Shown here piece by piece: positions 17,423 through 27,319 of a stretch of DNA of 64,000 nt. Below the pieces are notes generated by a model. That model was not told where the DNA came from, did not search any database, and saw only the letters and a program-made list of their open reading frames with translations. Every line of letters begins with the position of its first letter. The first letter of the stretch is position 1. This DNA is from Rhodospirillaceae bacterium (GTDB lineage: Bacteria; Pseudomonadota; Alphaproteobacteria; UBA828). Where the stretch lies: positions 47,075-111,074 of the forward strand of contig PBVE01000010.1 of NCBI GenBank assembly GCA_002728135.1, read 5' to 3'. The position numbers were made by a program, and so were the translations under genes.

Positions 17423-18601
17423 GTGAGAAAACCGACGCTAAAGCCTCGTAATCCATTGTTCTCGTCTGGCCCTTGTACAAAGCGTCCTGGATGGAACGTG
17501 AATTGTTTAAATGGTGCAATCTTGGGTAGATCCCATAGGGCACCTGAGCCAAAATCTAAGATCATAGAGTTATTAAAACTTACGCATAAGCTTCTTAAAT
17601 TGCCTGACGACTATCGTATCGCAATTGTTCCAGGATCTGATACTGGTGCTGTAGAAATGGCTATGTGGTCTTTATTGGGAAAACGTGGTGTAGATTTTCT
17701 CACATGGGAGAATTTCGGAGATCAATGGGTAATTGATGCAGAAACTCAATTAACTTTACTTGATAGCCGAATTATTCGGGCTAATTACGGTGAAATAGTA
17801 GATCTTAACCTTGTTAGTCCATCTCGTGATACTGTTTTTGTTTGGAACGGTACAACTTCTGGCGTTAGGGTCCCGAATGGGGATTGGATCTCTACAGACA
17901 GAGAGGGTATTACCATATGCGATGCTACCTCAGCTATTTTTGCTTATGACTTACCATGGGAAAAGTTAGATGCAACTACTTGGTCATGGCAGAAAGTCAT
18001 GGGAGGTGAAGCAGGATTTGGAATGCTTATTCTATCTCCCAGAGCTATTAATAGAATTAACACCTTTGTTCCACCATGGCCGATCCCAAAATTATTCAGA
18101 CTTTCCAAGAAGGGAAAATTTGATAATGCTGTATTTGAAGGAAACACAATTAATACTGTATCACTGCTGACTATAGAGGATGCACTTGACTCATTAAGAT
18201 GGATAGAACGTGAAGGCGGTCTAAATTCTATGATTAATAGATGTACTTCAAATTTTGAGGCTGTTGAAAACTGGGTAAATAAGACAGAATGGATAGAATT
18301 TTTATCGCAAAAATTGGAAACACGTTCTCGAACTTCCATATGTCTTAGTTTAACAGCTAGCTGGTTTATTGAGCTCGATGAGCAGGCTCGGTGGAAGGTA
18401 GTAGAAGAATTTTGTCGTCTCTTAGAGTTAGAAAACGCAGCTTATGATATAAACACACATAGAGCTGCCCCCCCAGGCCTAAGGATTTGGGGTGGTGCAA
18501 CTGTTGAAACTTCCGATATTGAGGCATTACTTCCTTGGCTAGATTGGGCATGGGATAATGTAAGCAAAAATATAGAAAGAAATGAAAAATTTTATGCTTA
18601 A
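17423..18601 (+). CDS. serC: Phosphoserine aminotransferase
   Basis: This PLP enzyme converts 3-phosphohydroxypyruvate and glutamate to phosphoserine and 2-oxoglutarate. The N-terminus KPRNPLFSSGPCTKRPGW and the PLP-lysine region TWSWQKVMGGEAGFGML identify the form found in alphaproteobacteria, about 390 aa long and distinct from the 360-aa enterobacterial type. The start is the GTG at 17423; it gives MRKPTLKP, which aligns with the usual start. Its 3' end overlaps serA by 20 bases, so the two serine genes are translationally coupled. It also serves pyridoxal phosphate synthesis in some bacteria. Confidence 0.93.
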   Translation: MRKPTLKPRNPLFSSGPCTKRPGWNVNCLNGAILGRSHRAPEPKSKIIELLKLTHKLLKLPDDYRIAIVPGSDTGAVEMAMWSLLGKRGVDFLTWENFGDQWVIDAETQLTLLDSRIIRANYGEIVDLNLVSPSRDTVFVWNGTTSGVRVPNGDWISTDREGITICDATSAIFAYDLPWEKLDATTWSWQKVMGGEAGFGMLILSPRAINRINTFVPPWPIPKLFRLSKKGKFDNAVFEGNTINTVSLLTIEDALDSLRWIEREGGLNSMINRCTSNFEAVENWVNKTEWIEFLSQKLETRSRTSICLSLTASWFIELDEQARWKVVEEFCRLLELENAAYDINTHRAAPPGLRIWGGATVETSDIEALLPWLDWAWDNVSKNIERNEKFYA

Positions 18602-20171
18602 AGTTTTAATTTCAGACGTAATGTCATTACGTGCTCGTGAAGTTTTTGAGCAAAGAGGAATTGATGTTGATGTCATAACAGACCTTAGCCCAGAGAATCT
18701 TTCCACAAAAATATCTGAATATGATGGTTTGGCAGTACGTTCAAATACTAAGGTCACAGCTGAAATTATAAATGCAGGAGCAAAATTAAAGGTAATTGGC
18801 CGTGCTGGTATTGGTATTGATAATATCGACCTTTCTGCAGCAACCGCACGTGGCATTGCAGTAATGAACACACCTTTTGGAAATTCCGTCACCACAGCAG
18901 AGCATACTATTGCAATGATGATGTCTCTTGTAAGAGCAATCCCACTTGCTAATATATCGACTCAGGCAGGGAGGTGGGAAAAAAACCGATTTATGGGTGT
19001 TGAGATTCAAAATAAGACATTAGGCCTCATTGGGTGTGGAAATATTGGGGCTATTGTAGCAGGTTTAGCAATTGGGTTACGTATGAAGGTTATTGTTTTT
19101 GATCCATACATTTCAGTTGATAGGGCGAATGAAATTGGTGTAACAAAAGTAGAATTTGAGCAACTTTTAGAACGCTCTGATATAATTAGTTTGCATGTTC
19201 CATTGAATGATGAGACTAGAAATATATTAGACAAAGACGCATTCTCTAATGTTAAGCCTGATGTAAGGATAGTTAACTGTGCAAGGGGGGGGCTCATAGA
19301 CGAAAAAGCACTTAAAAATGCTATAGACCTTGGAAATGTTGCAGGAGCAGCACTAGATGTCTTTACAGATGAACCGGCTTTAGAAAGTCCTTTATTTGGA
19401 ATGGATGAGATAGTAGCAACACCCCATTTAGGAGCTTCCACACAGGAGGCACAAGAAAATGTTGCAGCTCAAGTTGCTGAACAGATGAGTGATTTTCTTA
19501 TAGAAGGGACAGTAACTAATGCTGTTAATGTGCCTTCTATTGGCCCAGAAGAAATGGCTGCTCTAGGGCCTTATCTTACATTGGCAGATCAATTAGGAAG
19601 TTTTGCAGGTCAATTAACAACCTCTGGAATAAAGAGTGTAAGTATCGAGTATAAGGGTGAGGTTGCGAAGGTTAATACAGAGCCTATGAATTCTGTTATT
19701 CTAGCAGCATTGTTAAGACCTCAGTTAGATAATATAAATGCTGTAAGTGCACCTCTAATAGTTCGGGAAAGAGGTATTAATGTGCGAGAAGTAAAAAATA
19801 TTGAGTGTCGTGATTACCGAACTTTAGTCAGGTTGAGTGTTATAACCGAAAAACAGGAACGCAGTGTTTCTGGTACTTTGTTTTCAGATGATAAACCACG
19901 TATTGTAAATATTAAAGGAATACCCATTGAAGCTCAATTAACAGCTAATATGCTTTACGTGACTAATGAGGACAAGCCAGGCTTGATTGGTGGACTTGGA
20001 CTAACTCTTGGGGATGCTGGGGTAAACATAGGAACTTTTGCCCTTGGTAGATCAAAAGAGGGAGGTGATGCTATAGCCCTAATTTCTGTTGATAATTCAG
20101 TCTCTAGTTCTGTTCTATTGGCCCTAAGTGAACTACCAGCCGTAAAACAAGTCAAATTATTACGATTTTGA
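18582..20171 (+). CDS. serA: D-3-phosphoglycerate dehydrogenase
   Basis: This NAD-dependent enzyme oxidises 3-phosphoglycerate as the first step of serine synthesis. The nucleotide-binding domain holds GLIGCGNIGAIVAG with the acidic VFDPY. The catalytic residues are the Arg in NCARGGLID, the Glu in DEPA and the His in ATPHLGAST. After the intervening regulatory domain, the C-terminal ACT domain (NEDKPGLIGGLGLTLGDAGV) could sense serine. The length of 529 aa is the long form. Two starts are possible, ATG 18582 and ATG 18594; the latter gives MLKVLISD, and the family usually begins only a few residues before KVL. It overlaps serC by 20 bases. Confidence 0.94.
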   Translation: MKNFMLKVLISDVMSLRAREVFEQRGIDVDVITDLSPENLSTKISEYDGLAVRSNTKVTAEIINAGAKLKVIGRAGIGIDNIDLSAATARGIAVMNTPFGNSVTTAEHTIAMMMSLVRAIPLANISTQAGRWEKNRFMGVEIQNKTLGLIGCGNIGAIVAGLAIGLRMKVIVFDPYISVDRANEIGVTKVEFEQLLERSDIISLHVPLNDETRNILDKDAFSNVKPDVRIVNCARGGLIDEKALKNAIDLGNVAGAALDVFTDEPALESPLFGMDEIVATPHLGASTQEAQENVAAQVAEQMSDFLIEGTVTNAVNVPSIGPEEMAALGPYLTLADQLGSFAGQLTTSGIKSVSIEYKGEVAKVNTEPMNSVILAALLRPQLDNINAVSAPLIVRERGINVREVKNIECRDYRTLVRLSVITEKQERSVSGTLFSDDKPRIVNIKGIPIEAQLTANMLYVTNEDKPGLIGGLGLTLGDAGVNIGTFALGRSKEGGDAIALISVDNSVSSSVLLALSELPAVKQVKLLRF

Positions 20172-20200
20172 GTTACTTATAATTTTTTAACTAGCTAGTT

Positions 20201-21364
20201 ATGAGTTTTATATCCAATATGAATGAAAGTAATAAGATAGCACTTTTGCCAGCAGGTTTGAAAGACCTGTTACCCTCTGACTCTGCTCATGAGGCAGCTA
20301 TTAGTGAAACATTACTTAAGCATATTTCTTGTCACGGATATGAGAGAGTGAAGCCGCCATTTGTAGAGTTTGAAGAAGGATTGTTGTCAGGGGTTGGTGC
20401 TGGCTTGGAGGGACAAACGTTTCGTTTAATGGATCCTGTATCAGATCGAATGATAGCAATAAGGTCGGATGTGACCCCTCAGGTTGCAAGAATTGCTTTG
20501 ACAAGATTATCAAAATCACCTCGACCTTTACGACTTAGTTACAGTGCTGACATAATGAGAGTTAGGGGTAATGAACTAAGACCAGAAAGACAATTTTGCC
20601 AAGTTGGATATGAACTGATTAGCCCATCATCTATTTTAGGAGATGCAGAAGTAATTCTTTTAGCAGCTGATTGTTTGAAGTCTGTTGGTGTTAATGACCT
20701 AAGTATTGATCTAAATACCCCAAAACTTATTACAACTATTCTTGATGAGTTGCCGTTTGGGGATTCAGAGCGTCTGTCACTACATAATATGCTTGATCGT
20801 AAAGATGAGTCAGGAGTTCGCAAACTTGCTGGTAATTATGCTGAGCCACTTCTCTCTTTATTACGGTCTATCGGTTCTGCGGCCCCCGCTTTAGAACAAT
20901 TGTCAAAAATTAATCTCCCGTCTGCTGCACTTGAACATATAAAAAATTTAGAACAAATAGCGAGTCTCCTGATATCAGGTGACCCAACATTATCCATTAC
21001 AGTTGATCCAGTTGAACGTAAGTCATTTGAATATCATACAGGTATAAGTTTCACTTTGTTTGCAAAAGGTGTACGGGGTGAGATTGGACGCGGAGGCCGT
21101 TATAATATCCAATTAAAAAACCTTAAAGAATCTGCAATTGGTTGTACTTTATATTTGGATACTTTAATGAGAGCAGTTCCAAGCAAAACTGGTAAGAATA
21201 GACTGTTTATTCCAGCTGATATTAGCAGAGAAATATCAGCAAAACATAGGGAAGAAGGTTGGATAACAATTCAGGGTCTAGACAGCATTGATGATATTAA
21301 GTCTGAAGCCCAACGCCTCGCGTGTAGTCATTTTTTGATTAATTCTAAGATTCACACTGTATGA
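20201..21364 (+). CDS. hisZ: ATP phosphoribosyltransferase regulatory subunit HisZ
   Basis: HisZ is a catalytically inactive paralogue of histidyl-tRNA synthetase that binds short-form HisG and confers histidine feedback on the first step of histidine synthesis. The sequence has LLPAGLKDLLPSDSAHE, the motif 2-like region MIAIRSDVTPQVARIA and RPERQFCQVGYE. At 387 aa it lacks the anticodon-binding domain of HisS. The ATG at 20201 directly follows a 12-base palindrome (AACTAGCTAGTT, 20189-20200) and has no Shine-Dalgarno; ATG 20219, giving MNESNKIALLPAGL, is an alternative. It is followed 19 bases later by purA, a usual alphaproteobacterial neighbour. hisG is not in the window. Confidence 0.9.
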   Translation: MSFISNMNESNKIALLPAGLKDLLPSDSAHEAAISETLLKHISCHGYERVKPPFVEFEEGLLSGVGAGLEGQTFRLMDPVSDRMIAIRSDVTPQVARIALTRLSKSPRPLRLSYSADIMRVRGNELRPERQFCQVGYELISPSSILGDAEVILLAADCLKSVGVNDLSIDLNTPKLITTILDELPFGDSERLSLHNMLDRKDESGVRKLAGNYAEPLLSLLRSIGSAAPALEQLSKINLPSAALEHIKNLEQIASLLISGDPTLSITVDPVERKSFEYHTGISFTLFAKGVRGEIGRGGRYNIQLKNLKESAIGCTLYLDTLMRAVPSKTGKNRLFIPADISREISAKHREEGWITIQGLDSIDDIKSEAQRLACSHFLINSKIHTV

Positions 21365-21383
21365 AAAATTTTAGGCTAGACTG

Positions 21384-22673
21384 ATGGGAAATGTTGCAGT
21401 AATAGGCTCCCAGTGGGGAGATGAAGGAAAAGGTAAGATCGTTGACTGGCTGTCACACCGAGCTGATGTTGTGGTTCGTTTTCAGGGCGGACATAACGCA
21501 GGCCATACTCTAGTTGTTGATGAAGTTGAATATAAACTTTCATTATTACCTTCTGGCGTTGTCCGGGGTGGTAAGCTCTCAGTAATTGGTAATGGAGTAG
21601 TAGTAGACCCATGGGCATTAATTAGTGAAATTGATGCAGTTCAAGCAAAAGGAATTGAGATTTCTCCTACCAATCTTGTTATTGCTGATAATGCATGTTT
21701 GATATTACCTTTGCATAGAGATCTTGATCAGGCCCGAGAGCAACTTAGAGGTGGCCATAAAATCGGCACCACCGGCAGAGGAATAGGCCCTGCTTATGAG
21801 GATAAGGTTGGTAGGAGGGCTATCAGAATATGTGATCTAAATGATCAACAATCCTTGCAACTAAGAATTAGAGAATTATTAGTCCACCATAATGCTCTTC
21901 GACGAGGCTTAAAAATAGATGATATAAAAGTAGAGTCAATTTTATCTCAGCTTAGAGAGATATCTCATAAAATTCTGCCTTATTCTGGTTCTGTCTGGCG
22001 TATACTTGATAAAGTGCAACGTGACGGAAGGTTAATTTTGTTTGAAGGGGCACAGGGAGGTCTGCTTGATATAGATCATGGAACTTATCCTTTTGTTACT
22101 TCATCAAATACCATGGCAAGCCAAGTTGGGGCAGGTGCAGGTATCGGAACTTCTGCTGTAAATTATGTTCTTGGTATCACTAAAGCGTATACTACTCGAG
22201 TGGGCTCAGGCCCTTTCCCCACTGAGTTAGACAACGAAATTGGAAAAACACTTGGTGAAAGAGGGCGAGAATTTGGAACAGTTACAGGCCGGAAAAGGCG
22301 TTGTGGTTGGTTTGATGCTGTTTTAGTAAGACAAATGGCCAAAATTAGTGGAATTAATGGTATTGCTTTGACAAAACTTGATGTCTTAGATGGCATTGGA
22401 AATTTAAACGTTTGTACTGGATATAAGATTAATGGAAAAACGTTTGATTATTTGCCATCATCATTAGTAGATCAAGAAAACGCTGAACCTATATATGAGG
22501 TGTTAGACGGATGGGATGAAAGCACTAAAGGTGCAAGATCTTGGGAAGAATTACCGGCTACAACTGTTAAATATGTCAGAAGAATAGAAGAACTTATACA
22601 GGTACCTGTCGCACTCTTATCAACAAGCCCTGAGAGAGAAGACACCATATTAGTCCATGATCCATTTTCATAG
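21384..22673 (+). CDS. purA: Adenylosuccinate synthetase
   Basis: This GTP-dependent enzyme joins IMP and aspartate to form adenylosuccinate, the first committed step to AMP. The N-terminus [23 protein letters not shown] carries the phosphate loop and catalytic Asp. [10 protein letters not shown], the IMP-binding [40 protein letters not shown] and the guanine site TKLDVLDG are intact. The length (429 aa) is usual. The next enzyme, PurB, is encoded at 53.4 kb. It ends 38 bases before the convergent rpoH stop, with no obvious hairpin between them. Confidence 0.97.
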   Translation: MGNVAVIGSQWGDEGKGKIVDWLSHRADVVVRFQGGHNAGHTLVVDEVEYKLSLLPSGVVRGGKLSVIGNGVVVDPWALISEIDAVQAKGIEISPTNLVIADNACLILPLHRDLDQAREQLRGGHKIGTTGRGIGPAYEDKVGRRAIRICDLNDQQSLQLRIRELLVHHNALRRGLKIDDIKVESILSQLREISHKILPYSGSVWRILDKVQRDGRLILFEGAQGGLLDIDHGTYPFVTSSNTMASQVGAGAGIGTSAVNYVLGITKAYTTRVGSGPFPTELDNEIGKTLGERGREFGTVTGRKRRCGWFDAVLVRQMAKISGINGIALTKLDVLDGIGNLNVCTGYKINGKTFDYLPSSLVDQENAEPIYEVLDGWDESTKGARSWEELPATTVKYVRRIEELIQVPVALLSTSPEREDTILVHDPFS

Positions 22674-22711
22674 GGCTTCGAATAATATCTATTGAAGTTT
22701 ACCAGAGCTGA

Positions 22712-23605
22712 TTATGCAATTTTTGAGCTTGAAGAACCCTTTTTCTGTTGTCCTGCATTATGCATGGCCTTTTGTAATTTCTCGAATGCTCTGACCTCAA
22801 TCTGTCTCACCCGTTCACGGGAAATACCGTAAACTTCACTAAGTGACTCGAGAGTCGTGGGTTCTTCTTTGAGTCTCCGTTCCTCAATAATGTGCCTCTC
22901 TCTATCATTAAGGTGAGGTAATGCTTCAAGAAGCAAGGAACGTCGATAAGCTAGTTCATTATTTTCTAATGACATTGATTCTTGATTGTCTTGGGTATCT
23001 TCTAGCCAGTCTTGCCACTCTCCGCCTCCTTCTTCACTGACAGGAGTGTTGAGGGATTGGTCTGGGCCAGTCATTCGCCTATTCATGCTGATGACGTCAT
23101 CCTCTGATACATTAAGTGCTTCAGCTATATGTTCAACTTGTTCTGGGCTAAGATCACCTTCATCAATGGCTTTGAGTTGTCCTTTAATTTTCCTTAAATT
23201 AAAGAAAAGTTTTTTCTGTGCTGCAGTTGTTCCAATTTTTACTAGAGACCATGAGTGTAAGATATATTCATGAATTGATGCTCTAATCCACCACATTGCA
23301 TAAGTGGCTAGACGGAATCCTCTATCGGGTTCAAAACGTTTAACTGCTTGCATCAACCCAACGTTTCCCTCAGAAATTAATTCTCCAACAGGGAGCCCAT
23401 AACCCCTATACCCCATTGCAATTTTTGCAACTAAGCGAAGGTGGCTAGTTACAAGTGCATGTGCTGCGTCTGCGTCACCATGTTCTTTCCAACGTTTTGC
23501 AAGCATAAATTCTTGCTCAGCCTCTAACATCGGAAACTGCCTAATTTCGTGAAGATACCTAGAAACCCCTCGTTCCGAGGTGATTGTTGGGAGGGCTGCT
23601 GGCAT
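22712..23605 (-). CDS. rpoH: RNA polymerase heat-shock sigma factor RpoH
   Basis: This is a sigma-32 family factor of 297 residues. Region 2 contains AHALVTSHLRLVAKIAMGYRGYGLP, with GELISEGNVGLMQAVKRFEPDRGFRLATYAMWWIRASI for -10 recognition and melting. The RpoH box lies in the QKKLFFNLRK segment. Region 4 ends in TLESLSEVYGISRERVRQIEVRAFEKL, the -35 reading helix. It would direct heat-shock genes, including groESL in this window, whose promoter fits the sigma-32 pattern. It lies downstream of rluD on the same strand after a 110-base gap, an order common in alphaproteobacteria. Confidence 0.96.
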   Translation of the reverse strand: MPAALPTITSERGVSRYLHEIRQFPMLEAEQEFMLAKRWKEHGDADAAHALVTSHLRLVAKIAMGYRGYGLPVGELISEGNVGLMQAVKRFEPDRGFRLATYAMWWIRASIHEYILHSWSLVKIGTTAAQKKLFFNLRKIKGQLKAIDEGDLSPEQVEHIAEALNVSEDDVISMNRRMTGPDQSLNTPVSEEGGGEWQDWLEDTQDNQESMSLENNELAYRRSLLLEALPHLNDRERHIIEERRLKEEPTTLESLSEVYGISRERVRQIEVRAFEKLQKAMHNAGQQKKGSSSSKIA

Positions 23606-23715
23606 TATAATTAATTCCTATGTTAAATTTATAAGGGTTTTTATAAGAGCTTCGAAATACATATATTATACGTTGATATTAATCAATTGGATCAAAAAAC
23701 GCTATATTGTATCTA

Positions 23716-24720
23716 TTATCTTGAATTACAAGGGTTTTTTTTATTCGGAGCTGATTTTACTAGACTAAGGAAGTTTTCCATATCAGATGGTAATTTAGTT
23801 TCAATTGATATTTGTTTTCCAGTTATTGGGTGCTTAAATGACAGACTTTTTGCATGCAATGCTTGACGATCTAAAATTTGAATTGCATTGCTAAGACCCT
23901 CTGCATTAATTTTTTCTTTTTTTCGTTGTTTTCCACCATAAACTTTATCTCCAACTATGGAATGCCCTAAATGAGACATATGAACCCGAATCTGATGAGT
24001 TCTCCCCGTTTTTAATTGGCATTCGATTATACTAAGAGGGAATGGGCTAAGTTTCTTCACTGTTTGGTAATTAGTTTCAGCATACTTTCCTCCAGAGTCG
24101 ACTACAGCCATCTTTTTCCTGTTTATTTTACTGCGACCAATATTTTTTATAACTCTACCATTTAGTGGTTTAATTGTTCCCCATATAATTGCACAATAGA
24201 TTCGTTTTAGATCTCGTTTCTCAAATAGATTTGCTAGTCCTCTATGGGCAATATCATTCTTTGCAGCAACTATTAGGCCGCTTGTTTCCTTATCTAATCT
24301 ATGAACTATTCCAGGTCTTCTTTCTCCACCTATTCCTGACAAACTTGAACCACAATGTGCAATAAGTGCGTTTACTAATGTTCCATCAGGGTTACCTGGG
24401 CCTGGATGGACAACTAATCCTGAGGGCTTATTAACGATGATTAAATATTTATCTTCAAAAACAATATCAAGTTCAATTTTTTGTGGTACTGGTTTGGCAA
24501 TTGCTGGTATCACAGGTAATTCAAAGATTATGCATTGCTTAGATTTGACCCTGTATGCTGGCTCAGTTATCTTGTGATTGTTTATATATATTTTTCCATT
24601 TTCAATAAGGGACTTGATACGTGTGCGTGATATACCCTCGGTCTGCTCAGAGAGATATTTGTCTAATCTTTGACCGTTGTCAGCAATAGACACTGTATTA
24701 TTGTAGCGGTTTTTATCCAT
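23716..24720 (-). CDS. rluD: Ribosomal large subunit pseudouridine synthase, RluD family
   Basis: This enzyme converts uridines in helix 69 of 23S rRNA to pseudouridine. The protein has an N-terminal S4 RNA-binding domain (GQRLDKYLSEQTEGISRTRI) and a catalytic domain with VVHPGPGNPDGTLVNALIAH and the catalytic Asp motif HRLDKETSGLIVAAK; RTHQIRVHMSHLGHSIVGD follows. I chose the ATG at 24720, giving 334 aa; the frame extends to 24885, but those extra residues lie opposite the start of the divergent DUF6476-like gene and are not family-like. It is upstream of rpoH on the same strand. Confidence 0.93.
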   Translation of the reverse strand: MDKNRYNNTVSIADNGQRLDKYLSEQTEGISRTRIKSLIENGKIYINNHKITEPAYRVKSKQCIIFELPVIPAIAKPVPQKIELDIVFEDKYLIIVNKPSGLVVHPGPGNPDGTLVNALIAHCGSSLSGIGGERRPGIVHRLDKETSGLIVAAKNDIAHRGLANLFEKRDLKRIYCAIIWGTIKPLNGRVIKNIGRSKINRKKMAVVDSGGKYAETNYQTVKKLSPFPLSIIECQLKTGRTHQIRVHMSHLGHSIVGDKVYGGKQRKKEKINAEGLSNAIQILDRQALHAKSLSFKHPITGKQISIETKLPSDMENFLSLVKSAPNKKNPCNSR

Positions 24721-24748
24721 GAGGCTCACAGTATAAGTTTGGCTAGAT

Positions 24749-25096
24749 ATGATACCATTTCTTAAGGTCGCAGTTGTAGTTATGGGTATTTTAATTGTTG
24801 CTGGCGTAGTTTTGTTGGCAATTATGATGTATGGCAAACTATCAGGCAACAGCGAGCCTGAAAGAAATGAACTTACTGAAATCATAGATAAAGATAAAAT
24901 GCCGGTATTATCGAATGATTTGTATTTACAAAAGTCATTGGAACTGCCAAAGGGGGCAGAAGTGGAGTCAATTGTGGCCTCTGGAGGTCATTTAGTTTTA
25001 TTGGTTTCTGTTCCAGATCAAGGGCAAAAACTTTATTTTATTGATATAAAAAATGTTTCAATAAAAAACACCTTGTCAATTACAAATAAACAATAA
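24749..25096 (+). CDS. Small membrane protein, DUF6476-like
   Basis: This 115-residue protein has one N-terminal membrane segment (LKVAVVVMGILIVAGVVLLAIMM begins near residue 5; cytoplasmic side short) and a soluble domain containing GAEVESIVASGGHLVLLVSV and KLYFID. It resembles a family of small alphaproteobacterial proteins often encoded divergently from rluD, as here, with 28 bases between the starts. The beta-strand-rich pattern of the soluble part (SIVASGGHLVLLVSVPDQGQ) resembles one blade of a propeller or a small sheet. No function is known. It is followed 4 bases later by the JAMM peptidase gene, so they are co-transcribed. Confidence 0.7.
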   Translation: MIPFLKVAVVVMGILIVAGVVLLAIMMYGKLSGNSEPERNELTEIIDKDKMPVLSNDLYLQKSLELPKGAEVESIVASGGHLVLLVSVPDQGQKLYFIDIKNVSIKNTLSITNKQ

Positions 25097-25100
25097 TCGC

Positions 25101-25526
25101 ATGATAACTGTGCATGCAGAGCAACTTTCGGTGATAAAAAGATCTATTAGTTTATCAAAGGGTGAGGAAGTTTGTGGGCTTTTCTTAGGATCTGGATTGT
25201 TGCCAAACTCAGTAATGGTAACGAAGGTGGTTCCAACGAGTAATGTGGCAAAAAGAGAACGACATAAAAGATTTGAAATTGATCCAGTTATTCGTCTGCA
25301 GCTAGAGCGTGATACTCGAAATCTTCCAATAGGAATTGTAGGTCATTATCATACTCACCCTGGTGGAGAGGCTGTTCCCTCTGAGATTGACCTAGCAAGT
25401 GCACATGAGCCAAATCTTTTTTGGCTTATTATTGGCACTTCTGGAGACACCATGAAGGATATAAAAGCATGGAGTATAGACCCAATAAAAGGGAAATTTA
25501 TTAATTTAGAATTGTCGATCATATAA
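25101..25526 (+). CDS. JAMM/MPN+ metalloprotease (Mov34/M67 family)
   Basis: This 141-residue protein has all the residues of the zinc JAMM motif: a Glu in GEEVCGLFLG (residues 21-30) and H84-T-H86-x7-S94-x2-D97 in HYHTHPGGEAVPSEID. It should be an isopeptidase or metallopeptidase. Bacterial relatives cleave the C-terminal tail of ubiquitin-like sulfur-carrier proteins, as Mec+ does with CysO, or act in unknown pathways. No sulfur-carrier gene lies next to it here. Its conserved position after the DUF6476-like gene and before ltaE suggests an operon, but the substrate is unknown. Confidence 0.85.
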   Translation: MITVHAEQLSVIKRSISLSKGEEVCGLFLGSGLLPNSVMVTKVVPTSNVAKRERHKRFEIDPVIRLQLERDTRNLPIGIVGHYHTHPGGEAVPSEIDLASAHEPNLFWLIIGTSGDTMKDIKAWSIDPIKGKFINLELSII

Positions 25527-25543
25527 GCGTATAGGATTAAAAC

Positions 25544-26596
25544 ATGGATTTTCGGAGTGATAATATTGGTAAAGCAGCACCAGAAATTATTGAATCAATC
25601 ACCTTAGCTAACACGGGCACAGCTACCCCGTATAGCAATGATGATTTTACTGAACGTTTGCAGAAAAGATTTTGTGAGCTGTTTGAGCGAAATGTGATTG
25701 TTTATACTGCGGTGACTGGTACAGCGGCGAATGCAATTGGTCTTTCTGTTTTAACTCCTCCATATGGGGTAATATATTGTCATGTTAATTCTCACATTGC
25801 CACTGATGAGTGCGGTTCCCCTGAGTTAATGACTGGTGGTGCAAAGTTAGTAGGAATTGAGGGGGCAGGGGCAAAAATCTCTCCAGATAGTTTTTTAGAT
25901 GCTTTAGATAAGTCTGGAAAGGGGTTTGTTCATTGTTCACAACCATCAGTTCTAAGTATAACTCAAGCAACAGAAATGGGTATGGTCTATAATGTAGATG
26001 AAGTCTCAGCTCTTGGAGAAATTGTTAAGAGCAATAATCTTTTTTTACATATGGATGGAGCTCGTTTCGCTAATGCAGTATCAAACTTAGGTGTTTCTCC
26101 TGCGGATGTTACATGGCGGTGTGGAGTTGATGTTTTATCTTTTGGGGCAACAAAAAATGGGACAATAGCAGCTGAGGCAATAATCCTTTTTCGTGAAGAA
26201 TTAGCTGATGATCTATCTTTTCGTCATAAAAGAGCAGGCCAACTTTTATCTAAGGGACGTTTTATATCTTCACAACTGCTTGCATATACGGAAAATGACC
26301 TATGGTTAAGGTTGGCTGATAAAGCGAATGATCTTGCCTTAAAACTTCAAAAAGGATTTCAGGCATTAGATGGTGTTATTGTTGAGGGTAAAGTTCAATC
26401 CAATGAGGTCTTTGTGACATTACCTTCAAAAGTTATAGAGGGATTAAAAAATCTTGGGGCAGAGTTCTATGGTTGGCCTGAGCCATGGGAAACAACAAAT
26501 ACTATACGTCTGGTTACCAGGTGGGATACAGAAGAACGTGAGATAAATCAAATTATCAAAGAAACATCTACCTTGTTGAGAGAATTAAGGACTTAG
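25544..26596 (+). CDS. ltaE: Low-specificity threonine aldolase
   Basis: This PLP enzyme splits threonine or allo-threonine into glycine and acetaldehyde. The sequence begins MDFRSDNIGKAAPEI, the usual N-terminus. The PLP Lys lies in VLSFGATKNGTIAAEA, and the Asp and Arg that clamp the cofactor are in HMDGARFANA. The length (350 aa) matches bacterial LtaE. It begins 17 bases after the JAMM gene. Some relatives use phenylserine or hydroxytrimethyllysine, so the stereochemistry and best substrate remain open. Confidence 0.88.
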   Translation: MDFRSDNIGKAAPEIIESITLANTGTATPYSNDDFTERLQKRFCELFERNVIVYTAVTGTAANAIGLSVLTPPYGVIYCHVNSHIATDECGSPELMTGGAKLVGIEGAGAKISPDSFLDALDKSGKGFVHCSQPSVLSITQATEMGMVYNVDEVSALGEIVKSNNLFLHMDGARFANAVSNLGVSPADVTWRCGVDVLSFGATKNGTIAAEAIILFREELADDLSFRHKRAGQLLSKGRFISSQLLAYTENDLWLRLADKANDLALKLQKGFQALDGVIVEGKVQSNEVFVTLPSKVIEGLKNLGAEFYGWPEPWETTNTIRLVTRWDTEEREINQIIKETSTLLRELRT

Positions 26597-26687
26597 ATGG
26601 CTAATCGTAAATATAAACCTTATGTTATTTTATATGCTTTTAGTAGATAATGAATCTTAGATTGGTTGTGGCTCCTATATTCACCGA

Positions 26688-27281
26688 CTACTTTGCAAAA
26701 TTTATAGCATCCTCAAGCCTGTCATCACCCCAGAATAATTCACTCCCAACTGTGAATGATGGTGCTCCAAATATGCCTAATTTTTCAGCTTCAAGAGTAT
26801 TAGTTTTGTATTCTTCTGAGACTGTTTTAGAGAAAGAAGTGCTTAACAATTCATCATAACTTATGTTTAGTTCTTTTGCACAAAATCTAAGGTTTTCCTC
26901 AGACCCAGACTCATGTCCGTCTAGAAACCAAGATTTGTATGTTGCTTCAAAATAGTCTAGATAAAGTCCCTGAGAATTTAATGCAACCCCCACTGTGTTT
27001 GCCACATCAAATGCTTTAAGAGGATAGGGAGCCGGGACATTAGGCTTTGGAATTCCATAGAGATTAGCTCTCCGTTCAATATCTCGCCACATGTAGACCA
27101 ACTTTGATTTCTTTTCTGGTGGAAAGGGAATATTATTCATGTTTTTCATAATTTGACGGATACTGATAGGCTTCACAACAAGTACGATATCATGCTGATT
27201 AATAAGCTTTCTTATTCTAAGAGCTGTTAAATATGTATATGTACTTCCTATTGAAAACCAAGCAGTTATTTCCTTTGGCAT
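26688..27281 (-). CDS. 2-hydroxychromene-2-carboxylate isomerase-like DsbA-family protein
   Basis: This is a kappa-class GST-like protein with a thioredoxin fold and helical insert, similar to 2-hydroxychromene-2-carboxylate isomerase (NahD). The N-terminal WFSIGSTYTYL places Ser in the glutathione-activating position, as in the family. The C-terminal LGIFGAPSFTVGSELFWGDDRLE is diagnostic. The length (197 aa) is normal. The characterised enzyme acts in naphthalene breakdown using glutathione, but most marine homologues sit outside such pathways, and no aromatic-degradation genes are seen here. The gene is 38 bases downstream of nagK on the same strand. Confidence 0.85.
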   Translation of the reverse strand: MPKEITAWFSIGSTYTYLTALRIRKLINQHDIVLVVKPISIRQIMKNMNNIPFPPEKKSKLVYMWRDIERRANLYGIPKPNVPAPYPLKAFDVANTVGVALNSQGLYLDYFEATYKSWFLDGHESGSEENLRFCAKELNISYDELLSTSFSKTVSEEYKTNTLEAEKLGIFGAPSFTVGSELFWGDDRLEDAINFAK

Positions 27282-27319
27282 TTCAGATCTCCAGCAATTT
27301 AATTCATATAACGAAATCT

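Noticed and set aside
17944..18339. 131-residue minus-strand frame inside serC
   Set aside because: Antisense shadow of the conserved PLP enzyme with no recognisable domain.
20189..20200. AACTAGCTAGTT palindrome before hisZ as an operator
   Set aside because: Too short and AT-rich to separate from chance, and no known regulator matches; noted only because it bears on the hisZ start.
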